Shown: positions 6,309 to 11,883 of the stretch, one piece after another
Layout: every line of letters begins with the position of its first letter
How positions within the stretch are numbered: the first letter of the stretch is position 1
Assembly: GCA_002473165.1 (NCBI GenBank)
Contig: DKSD01000057.1
Span: 1 to 11,883, forward strand
Origin: Succinatimonas sp. UBA7265
GTDB lineage: Bacteria > Pseudomonadota > Gammaproteobacteria > Enterobacterales > Succinivibrionaceae
Length of the DNA: 11,883 nt
Direction: 5' to 3'
Position numbers and translations under genes: made by a program
The notes under the pieces: generated by a model
What the model saw: only the letters and a program-made list of their open reading frames with translations
Told to the model about the DNA's origin: nothing
Database searches by the model: none

Positions 6309-7538
6309 GTGGAAAACACACAGCACAACGATCCTGCGGCCAAGTCCCAGGATCCTCTGGGTGCGGCCGAACAGAAGAACGCCGCGAAAAGCACTCACCG
6401 TCCGGGCGATCTGCCGGGACAGAAAGCCTCGCCTGCCGAACAGCACAAAAAACCGATCCTTGAGATCCAGTCGCTGACGAAGAAATTCGGCGATTTCGCC
6501 GCGGTAAACGGAGTGGATCTCACCGTCTACGAAGGCGAGATCTTCGCGCTTTTAGGCTCCTCAGGCTGCGGCAAGTCCACGCTGCTGCGCATGCTGGCAG
6601 GCTTTGAACAGCCGACCTCAGGCGCCATCTTCCTCGACGGCAAAAACATCGTTGACCTGCCTCCCTATGAGCGCACCATCAACATGATGTTCCAGTCCTA
6701 CGCCCTGTTCCCCAACATGACGGTGCGCCAGAACATCGCCTTTGGCTTAAAACAGGAAAAGCTCCCGCGCGCGGTCATCGACGAGCGCGTCGACAAGATG
6801 TTAAAGCTCGTGCACATGGAGCAGTTCGTCGACCGCAAGCCCTACCAGCTCTCAGGCGGCCAAAGGCAGCGTGTGGCGCTGGCCCGCTCGCTGGCCAAAG
6901 AACCCCGGCTGCTGCTGCTGGACGAGCCTATGGGCGCACTGGACAAGAAACTGCGCGAGCAGATGCGCCTGGAGCTCGTCGACATCATCAATTCCGTCGG
7001 CGTGACCTGCCTCATGGTGACGCACGATCAGGAAGAGGCCATGACCATGGCCGACCGCATCGCGATCATGGATCGCGGCGAGTTCGTCCAGGTAGGCGGG
7101 CCGCGCGAGATCTACGAGAACCCCAACTGCCGCTTCTCCGCGGAGTTCATCGGCTCGGTCAACCTCTTTGACTGCACGCTGCTCTCCTCAAACCAGAAAG
7201 AGTCGCTCATCCACACCGATGACTTCCCCAACCCGATCTCGCTGGAGCACGACGTCGATCTCGCGGACGGCATGCCGCTGACGATCGCCCTGCGCCCTGA
7301 GAAGATCTACATCTCCAAGACCCCGGATGACAGCGGCAGCTCCAACTGCTGCGAAGGCGACGTCGAGAACATCGCCTACTTAGGCGACATCTCCATTTAC
7401 TACGTGAGGCTGCCGTCAGGGAGGCTTGTGGCCTCAACGCTGCCTAACGTCGACCGTTTCAAGACCGGGCTGCCGATCTGGGATGATCATGTGTATTTAA
7501 GCTGGGATCCTGATTCCTGCATTGCGCTGACCATCTGA
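6309..7538 (+). CDS. potG: Putrescine ABC transporter ATP-binding protein PotG
   Basis: Predicted 409-residue ATPase that would drive putrescine import together with PotH and PotI at the inner membrane. GTG 6309 is chosen because GGAG (6297-6300) lies eight bases upstream. Domain order: a polar extension (1-48), the ABC domain (about 50-285), then the TOBE-type regulatory domain (about 290-409). All catalytic motifs are visible: Walker A GSSGCGKST (83-91), Q-loop Q129, signature LSGGQ (181-185), Walker B LLLLDEP (201-207) and H-loop H239. Stretches such as GEIFALLG, LRMLAGFEQP, PPYERTINMMFQSYALFP and LLLLDEPMGALDKKLR resemble E. coli PotG more than PotA, and the C-terminus (SWDPDSCIALTI) also fits PotG. 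The extension is about 30 residues longer than in E. coli. First gene of a three-gene operon. Confidence 0.93.
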   Translation: MENTQHNDPAAKSQDPLGAAEQKNAAKSTHRPGDLPGQKASPAEQHKKPILEIQSLTKKFGDFAAVNGVDLTVYEGEIFALLGSSGCGKSTLLRMLAGFEQPTSGAIFLDGKNIVDLPPYERTINMMFQSYALFPNMTVRQNIAFGLKQEKLPRAVIDERVDKMLKLVHMEQFVDRKPYQLSGGQRQRVALARSLAKEPRLLLLDEPMGALDKKLREQMRLELVDIINSVGVTCLMVTHDQEEAMTMADRIAIMDRGEFVQVGGPREIYENPNCRFSAEFIGSVNLFDCTLLSSNQKESLIHTDDFPNPISLEHDVDLADGMPLTIALRPEKIYISKTPDDSGSSNCCEGDVENIAYLGDISIYYVRLPSGRLVASTLPNVDRFKTGLPIWDDHVYLSWDPDSCIALTI

Positions 7539-7557
7539 TCTCCGGGAGGATACGGCA

Positions 7558-8559
7558 ATGCCCATCACCGCATTAAACGTCAGTTCGACGCTGGCCCGCC
7601 GCAAGCTCGGCAGGTTTTTGACGAAGAGGTCGCGGCGCGAAAAGATCCGCGACATCATGCGCCACGAGAACACCTGGCGCGAGAAGCTGGTCATCCTGGT
7701 GCCCTACCTGTGGATGCTGCTGTTCTTCCTGATGCCCTTCCTCATCATCTTCAAGATCTCGCTCTCGGTAACCGAGATCGCGATCCCGCCTTACTCGCCC
7801 TTGGTGACGTTCGAGGAAGGGGCGATGCAGATCATCCTGCATCTGGAGAACTACACGTTCATCTTAACGGACGAGGAAGGCACTTATCTTCGGTCCTACC
7901 TCAAATCCATAGAGGTTGCCAGTTTCTCCACGATCTTCTGCCTGATCATCGGCTATCCGATCGCCTGGGCGCTCTCCAAGTGCCGCCCGGCCACGCGCAA
8001 CATCATGTTCATGCTGCTCATCATGCCCAGCTGGACTTCGTTCGTCGTCAGGATCTACGCCTGGATGGCCCTGCTTAAAAAAGACGGCCTCATCAACGAC
8101 GTGCTCATGGCCCTGGGGATCATCGACAGCCCGATCCACATGCTGCAGACCGACTTCGCCGTTTACGTCGGCATCGTCTACTGTTACCTGCCCTACATGG
8201 TGCTGCCGCTGTTCACGGCGCTGCTTAAGGTTGACTACTCGTTAATCGAGGCCGCCTACGACTTAGGCTGCCGCCCGGTCAAAACGTTCTTCTCGGTGCT
8301 CGTGCCCCAGACGAAGAGCGGCATCATCGCCGGCTCCATGCTGGTGTTCATCCCGGCGCTGGGCGAGTACGTGATCCCGGAACTGTTAGGCGGCAAGAGC
8401 TCGATCCTCATCGGCCGCATCCTCTGGCAGGAGTTCTTCAACAACCGCAACTGGCCTCTGGCCTCGGCTGTGGCGATCATGATGCTGACCATTTTGGCCA
8501 TCCCTATAGTGATCTTCTTTAAAGTGCAGCGCAAACAGATGGAGGCGGCTTCGGCATGA
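7558..8559 (+). CDS. potH: Putrescine ABC transporter permease PotH
   Basis: Predicted 333-residue inner-membrane permease, one of the two channel subunits that pair with PotG. ATG 7558 has an excellent ribosome binding site, GGGAGGA (7544-7550). After a basic cytoplasmic N-terminus (1-42), about six hydrophobic segments follow, with clear ones near 43-66, 118-140, 148-171, 203-224, 257-276 and 302-322. The EAA loop that docks on the ATPase starts at E231 (EAAYDLGCRPVKTFF, continuing to G259) and carries the conserved Gly. The gap to potG is 19 bases and the stop overlaps the potI start, so it is translated as part of the operon. Assigned to PotH rather than PotB from the PotG-type neighbour and gene order. 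Confidence 0.9.
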   Translation: MPITALNVSSTLARRKLGRFLTKRSRREKIRDIMRHENTWREKLVILVPYLWMLLFFLMPFLIIFKISLSVTEIAIPPYSPLVTFEEGAMQIILHLENYTFILTDEEGTYLRSYLKSIEVASFSTIFCLIIGYPIAWALSKCRPATRNIMFMLLIMPSWTSFVVRIYAWMALLKKDGLINDVLMALGIIDSPIHMLQTDFAVYVGIVYCYLPYMVLPLFTALLKVDYSLIEAAYDLGCRPVKTFFSVLVPQTKSGIIAGSMLVFIPALGEYVIPELLGGKSSILIGRILWQEFFNNRNWPLASAVAIMMLTILAIPIVIFFKVQRKQMEAASA

Positions 8560-9455
8560 AAATTCTCAGCAGAAAAATTTCGTCGTCCGCCATCGCCAAA
8601 GCGGTGATCCTGGCCCTGGCGCTGCTGTTCCTCTACCTGCCCATCATGACGCTCGTCGTCTACTCGTTTAACGAGTCGAAGATGGTAACGGTGTGGACGG
8701 AATTCTCTTTTAAATGGTACGGGGTGCTGGTGCAGGATTCGGCCATCATCCACGCTTTGGTCATCTCGCTGACCATCGCCGTGCTGGCTGCCGCCTCTTC
8801 CGTGGTCATCGGCACCATGGCCGCCTTCGTGATGGTGCGCATCCACCATTTCACCGGCGAGACCTCGTTCATGCTCTTCATGACGGCGCCGATGGTGCTG
8901 CCTGAGGTCATCACCGGCCTGGCGCTGCTGCTGCTCTACGTCACGCTCGGCGGCTTCATCCCTGTCTTTGCCGACCGCGGTATCCTCGCCATCTGGATCG
9001 CCCATGTGACGTTCTGCTCGGCCTACGCCACCGTGGTCATCCGCTCGCGCTTCATCGAGCTGGACACCTCCATAGAGGAGGCGGCCAAAGATCTGGGCGC
9101 AGGGCCGCTGAAGGTGTTCTTTGCGGTGATGCTCCCGGCGCTCATGCCCGCGGAAGTGGCCGCGTTCATGCTCTCGTTTACCATGTCCATGGATGATCTC
9201 GTGATCACGAGCTTCATCGCCGGGCCTGAGTACACGACGCTGCCGATGCAGATCTTCTCGTCGATCCGCCGCGGCCTCTCCCCTGAGATCAACGCTCTGG
9301 CTTCGATCATCATCTTCGTGGCCTCCATAGGCACGTTCATCGGCTGGCTCTCCATGGTACGCAAGCAAAAGCGCATCGCCGCCGATGCCGCCAAAGCTCA
9401 GGCTGCGGCCAAGCTCGAGCGCGAAAACGCCATCTTAGGCGCCATCCGCCCGTAA
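8556..9455 (+). CDS. potI: Putrescine ABC transporter permease PotI
   Basis: Predicted 299-residue second permease of the putrescine importer. Its ATG overlaps the potH stop as ATGA, a sign of translational coupling; GGAGG (8541-8545) lies ten bases upstream. Hydrophobic segments are near 15-36, 65-95, 105-130, 143-163, 197-220 and 247-268. The EAA loop begins at about E175 (EAAKDLGAGPLKVFFAVMLP). The sequence SFTMSMDDLVITSFIAGPEYTTLP is strongly typical of the PotC/PotI family. The last 30 residues (KRIAADAAKAQAAAKLERE) are an Ala/Lys/Glu-rich cytoplasmic tail that should be helical and makes the protein somewhat longer than E. coli PotI. Last gene of the operon; a strong terminator follows 11 bases later. 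Confidence 0.9.
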   Translation: MKILSRKISSSAIAKAVILALALLFLYLPIMTLVVYSFNESKMVTVWTEFSFKWYGVLVQDSAIIHALVISLTIAVLAAASSVVIGTMAAFVMVRIHHFTGETSFMLFMTAPMVLPEVITGLALLLLYVTLGGFIPVFADRGILAIWIAHVTFCSAYATVVIRSRFIELDTSIEEAAKDLGAGPLKVFFAVMLPALMPAEVAAFMLSFTMSMDDLVITSFIAGPEYTTLPMQIFSSIRRGLSPEINALASIIIFVASIGTFIGWLSMVRKQKRIAADAAKAQAAAKLERENAILGAIRP

Positions 9456-9466
9456 ACCGTGCTTTT

Positions 9467-9492
9467 AAAAGCCCCCGTTCGCGGGGGCTTTT
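9467..9492 (+). terminator. Intrinsic terminator of potGHI
   Basis: An 11-bp perfect stem, AAAAGCCCCCG (9467-9477) with CGGGGGCTTTT (9482-9492), closed by a TTCG tetraloop. The stem ends in Ts, with A-runs on the other side, so it can work in both directions. It separates potI from prs. Confidence 0.9.
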
Positions 9493-9582
9493 GCGTATTC
9501 ATGACTTAGCGAAAAACGCCGCATCACCGTAAACAAGGCGCGGACGCGACCGTCTTGGAGCGTGCGCTTAACACCTGTGCAA

Positions 9583-9598
9583 GCGCAAGTTTTTGCGG
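9583..9598 (+). promoter_or_regulatory. PurR-like operator upstream of prs
   Basis: The 16 bases GCGCAAGTTTTTGCGG contain CGCAA (9584-9588) and TTGCG (9593-9597) as inverted half sites with a 4-base centre, the same half sites and spacing as the E. coli PurR box (ACGCAAACGTTTGCGT); 11 of 16 bases agree. The central CpG that PurR bends is missing (GTTT instead of ACGT). It overlaps the likely -35 region. E. coli prs is known to be under PurR control, so the site is plausible but unproven. Confidence 0.4.
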
Positions 9599-9623
9599 AC
9601 ATTGTCCGCTCAGGCGTTATAAT
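9593..9623 (+). promoter_or_regulatory. prs promoter
   Basis: A perfect TATAAT -10 box lies at 9618-9623. The best -35 is TTGCGG (9593-9598), giving a long 19-base spacer, so this promoter may be weak or need help. Transcription would start near 9630, leaving about 50 bases of leader. A perfect inverted repeat GCGGAC-ATT-GTCCGC (9595-9609) sits between the two boxes and could be an operator. Confidence 0.6.
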
Positions 9624-9680
9624 GGGCGCGCCTGAGAACATTCAGCGCCTCCTCTCTCAATCTTTTTGTGGTGATGATAA

Positions 9681-10634
9681 ATGGCTGATATGAAACTGTT
9701 TGCCGGAAACGCCATTCCGGAGCTTGCAAGCAGCATCGCGTCCCGTCTTTACACCAAGCTGGGCGACGCCACCGTCGACCGCTTCTCCGACGGCGAAGTC
9801 CATGTGCAGATCAATGAGTACGTCCGCGGCTGTGACATCTTCGTGATCCAGTCCACCTGCGCCCCGACTAACGAGAACCTCATGGAACTGCTCATCATGA
9901 TCGACGCGATGCGCCGCGCCTCCGCCGGCCGCATCACCGCCGTGATCCCTTATTTCGGCTACGCCCGCCAGGATCGCCGTCTGCGCTCAGCCCGCGTCCC
10001 CATCACCGCAAAAGTCGTCGCCGATCTGCTCTCCTCAGTGGGCGTTGACCGCGTGCTCACCGTCGATCTCCACGCCGAGCAGATCCAGGGCTTCTTCGAC
10101 GTGCCGGTCGACAACTGCTTCTCTTCGCAGATCTTTGTCGATGACATGAAGAACCTCGGCCTCAAGAACCCCTGCGTCGTCTCCCCGGACATGGGCGGTG
10201 TCGTGCGCGCCCGCGCCATCGCCAAACAGCTGGACAATGCCGACATCGCGATCATCGACAAGCGCCGTCCGCGCCCGAACGTCTCCGAGGTCATGAATCT
10301 CATCGGCGAGGTCAAAGACCGCGACTGCATCATCGTCGATGACATCGTCGACACCGCCGGCACGCTGTGCAAAGCCGCCGCCGCCTTAAAAGAGCGCGGC
10401 GCCAAGAGCGTTTACGCCTATGTCACCCACCCGGTGCTTTCAGGCAGCGCTTATGACAATGTCTCCAAGTCCGTCATCGACACCATGGTCGTCTCCGACA
10501 CCATCCCGGCCTCGCCTAAGTTCAAGGCCTTAAAGAATTTCAAAGTGCTGACCCTGGCCCCGATGCTCGCCGAAGCCATCCGCCGCATCAGCAACGAGGA
10601 GTCGATCTCCTCGATGTTCGATGAAGTGCACTGA
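9681..10634 (+). CDS. prs: Ribose-phosphate pyrophosphokinase (PRPP synthetase)
   Basis: Predicted 317-residue cytoplasmic enzyme that transfers pyrophosphate from ATP to ribose 5-phosphate, making PRPP for nucleotide, histidine, tryptophan and NAD synthesis. It matches E. coli Prs (about 315 residues) almost from end to end by memory. Landmarks: FSDGEVHVQINEYVRG (35-50), the ATP/ribose region IPYFGYARQDRR (89-100), VDLHAEQIQGFF with catalytic-site H131, the flexible loop KRRPRPN (194-200) with catalytic K194 and R196, and the PRPP-binding loop VDDIVDTAGTL (219-229). The C-terminus LAEAIRRISNEESISSMF is nearly identical to E. coli. ATG 9681 follows a GGTGAT-like site. The gene has its own promoter and terminator, so it is a single-gene unit here; its usual gammaproteobacterial neighbours (ispE, lolB, pth) are absent. 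Confidence 0.97.
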   Translation: MADMKLFAGNAIPELASSIASRLYTKLGDATVDRFSDGEVHVQINEYVRGCDIFVIQSTCAPTNENLMELLIMIDAMRRASAGRITAVIPYFGYARQDRRLRSARVPITAKVVADLLSSVGVDRVLTVDLHAEQIQGFFDVPVDNCFSSQIFVDDMKNLGLKNPCVVSPDMGGVVRARAIAKQLDNADIAIIDKRRPRPNVSEVMNLIGEVKDRDCIIVDDIVDTAGTLCKAAAALKERGAKSVYAYVTHPVLSGSAYDNVSKSVIDTMVVSDTIPASPKFKALKNFKVLTLAPMLAEAIRRISNEESISSMFDEVH

Positions 10635-10686
10635 CAGGCTTTAGCCTGCCGCGGCCGGAGCTTTCAGCTCCGGCCGTTTTGTTTTT
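10635..10686 (+). terminator. Intrinsic terminator of prs, preceded by a small hairpin
   Basis: A perfect 11-bp stem CGGCCGGAGCT (10652-10662)/AGCTCCGGCCG (10666-10676) with loop TTC is followed by TTTTGTTTTT. Just before it, CAGGCT (10635-10640)/AGCCTG (10643-10648) makes a 6-bp hairpin directly after the stop codon. Confidence 0.92.
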
Positions 10687-10757
10687 GCCGCGATTTTGCA
10701 AAAAAGCTAAATTTCGCGATCCCGGGCGCCGTCATAAAGATGAGGAGCGAAATAAGC

Positions 10758-11651
10758 ATGAGCATCATCAGTTCAACCGGGATCCAGGACAGCGGCGCAA
10801 TTTCACAGCAATACGCCGTCAACGCGGAAAACGCAGTATCCCAGGCGGTGCAGACGCCGCAGCAGCGCGACAGCGAGACGCTCGCCGCGCCGCCTGCTCT
10901 CGAGCATACGCAAAGCGAGCATGAGGGCGAGATCTATTCGCACAACCGCCACACGGCGCGAGCGGCCTATGTAAGCGGCAGCAGCGGCGAGACCCAAAGC
11001 AGCGCGAACTCCGAGTCCGCAGACGACGCGGAGAAAACCGACGCGGCGCAGGACGGCGAGCACACTGAAAAAGCCCAAAACGGCAAAGAGCTCACCCCTG
11101 ACGAACAGCAGCAATTAAAAGAGCTCAAAGAGCGCGATCAGGACGTGAGGGATCACGAGCAGGCCCATCAGGCCGCCGGCGGCCAGTACGCCAGCTCCCC
11201 ATCCTACGACTACCAGAAAGGCCCTGACGGCAAGGATTACGCCATCGGCGGCCATGTCAACATTGACACTTCAGAGGAAAGCACCCCCGAGAAGACCGTT
11301 GCCAAGATGCAGCAGGTGATCCGCGCGGCCCACGCCCCCAAAGATCCTTCATCTCAGGATCTGAAAGTCGCCTCGGAAGCCCAGCAGACCATCGCCAAGG
11401 CCCAGCAGGAGATCGCCAAGGAAGCGCTCGATGGCGGCGCCGGGAAAGACGATGATGGCGCAAAGCAGGATGACAAATCCGTAAAACCCGCGGACGGCAA
11501 GGGTGCACAAGCTGACAAGGCCGGCACCGAAAAAACCTCCGCCAAGGACAAGGAGGACAGCGCGAACGTCAACGCCGTCTCAGCTGACGACTCGAAATCG
11601 CTCACCAAGGAGAGCGCCTCCGGCTCCCCTTCGCTCTCCGGGATCATCTGA
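10758..11651 (+). CDS. SprA-family putative metalloprotease
   Basis: Predicted 297-residue protein of the SprA-related (CJM1_0395-type) putative metalloprotease family. I choose ATG 10758 (MSIISSTGIQDSG), preceded by AGGAG at 10743-10747; ATG 10740 overlaps that site and would add six residues. The conserved core covers about 113-222: LKELKERDQDVRDHEQAHQA with the HExxH-type zinc motif HEQAH at 133-137, then GGQYASSPSYDYQKGPDGK, YAIGGHVNID, a PEKTVAKMQQV segment and APKDPSSQDLKVA. The parts before (about 20-112) and after (about 225-297) are low-complexity, rich in Ala, Glu, Asp, Lys and Ser, and look disordered. No signal peptide or membrane helix is visible. Family members usually read GGEV where this reads GGHV, a possible ligand change. 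Biological role not established; it stands alone between two terminators. Confidence 0.8.
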   Translation: MSIISSTGIQDSGAISQQYAVNAENAVSQAVQTPQQRDSETLAAPPALEHTQSEHEGEIYSHNRHTARAAYVSGSSGETQSSANSESADDAEKTDAAQDGEHTEKAQNGKELTPDEQQQLKELKERDQDVRDHEQAHQAAGGQYASSPSYDYQKGPDGKDYAIGGHVNIDTSEESTPEKTVAKMQQVIRAAHAPKDPSSQDLKVASEAQQTIAKAQQEIAKEALDGGAGKDDDGAKQDDKSVKPADGKGAQADKAGTEKTSAKDKEDSANVNAVSADDSKSLTKESASGSPSLSGII

Positions 11652-11670
11652 TTTAAGTTTTCCTCCCGTC

Positions 11671-11698
11671 AAAGGGCAGCGCAGGCGCTGCCCTTTTT
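11671..11698 (+). terminator. Intrinsic terminator after the SprA-family gene
   Basis: AAAGGGCAGCGC (11671-11682) and GCGCTGCCCTTT (11685-11696) form a 12-bp perfect stem with a two-base apex (AG), ending in a run of five Ts (11694-11698). Classic intrinsic terminator 20 bases after the stop codon. Confidence 0.92.
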
Positions 11699-11811
11699 AT
11701 TGGCCTTAAACAGCAGCTTTGCGCATCCTGAGGTGGCTTTTTTCCTGAATTTCCACTATCGTAAACACATGCAGGATTTTGCCATGCAAGATCCGGGTTA
11801 TGAAAAAGGCA

Positions 11812-11883
11812 TTAAACCTTAGTTCTGACGAAATGTCTCACTTCATTGGCCTTTAGAGGGCCGGAAAGAGGCGAGATCCCTTG
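11812..11883 (-). CDS. Possible 3' end of an unidentified minus-strand gene
   Basis: On the minus strand, a frame open from the window edge runs 23 codons to a TAA at 11814-11812. It reads QGISPLSGPLKANEVRHFVR and ends TKV. The composition is protein-like, and the orientation would make it convergent with the SprA-family gene and its terminator. Twenty-three codons are too few to identify a family, and an open run of this length is common by chance. Confidence 0.22.
   Translation of the reverse strand, partial: QGISPLSGPLKANEVRHFVRTKV

Noticed and set aside
8256..9368. A 370-codon open frame on the minus strand opposite potH/potI
   Set aside because: It is the shadow of GC-biased codon use in potH and potI. 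Its product is extremely rich in His, Arg, Asp and Glu with no domain, and the plus strand has clear transporter genes.
11779..11832. A tiny plus-strand frame (ATG CAG GAT TTT ...) near the right edge
   Set aside because: Seventeen codons with no good ribosome binding site after a strong terminator; no support for translation.
1..11883. CRISPR array, tRNA or rRNA genes, phage or defence system
   Set aside because: I looked for regularly spaced repeats, tRNA-like cloverleafs with T-loop sequence, and defence or phage protein motifs, and saw none.

Overview
This 11.9 kb, fairly GC-rich window looks like chromosomal DNA of a gammaproteobacterium. The PRPP synthetase and the three putrescine-type ABC transporter proteins resemble the E. 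coli Prs and PotG/PotH/PotI sequences closely over their whole length. The gene mix (MepM/OapA-type M23 peptidase, RocB-like M20 protein, SprA-family putative metalloprotease) would fit an anaerobic gut lineage such as Succinivibrionaceae. That family assignment is a guess and not shown by the sequence.

Layout, left to right. (1) At 3-137 (minus) is the first 45 codons of an IS200/IS605-family Y1 transposase, cut by the window edge. Upstream of it lies a hairpin-rich left end (about 184-270). (2) A 384-base stretch without a clear gene carries further hairpins, including a terminator-like one at 435-474. It leads into a small two-helix membrane protein (522-776, plus). (3) A large membrane-anchored M23 murein endopeptidase (910-2946, plus) is followed 66 bases later by a RocB-like M20-family protein (3013-4734, plus, TTG start). 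(4) Convergent to that, only 14 bases away, is an iron-containing alcohol dehydrogenase homologue (4749-5960, minus, TTG start). (5) After a 348-base divergent region with two hairpins comes the putrescine ABC transporter operon potG-potH-potI (6309-9455, plus), closed by a strong intrinsic terminator. (6) prs (9681-10634, plus) has its own promoter, overlapped by inverted repeats including a PurR-like one, and its own terminator. (7) A SprA-family putative metalloprotease (10758-11651, plus) ends in another strong terminator. (8) The last bases may hold the 3' end of an unidentified minus-strand gene.

What works together: potGHI would form the membrane and ATPase core of a putrescine importer, but no periplasmic binding protein (potF) is in the window. 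prs makes PRPP for purine, pyrimidine, His, Trp and NAD synthesis, and the operator-like repeats suggest purine-responsive control. The M23 enzyme would open peptidoglycan cross-links during growth.

The most unusual signal is the convergent pair at 3013-5960. Both open reading frames are full length and undamaged, yet both proteins seem to have lost most of the metal-ligand residues of their families. They look like conserved folds with altered or lost catalysis (pseudoenzymes). This rests on by-eye alignment from memory and needs a real alignment.
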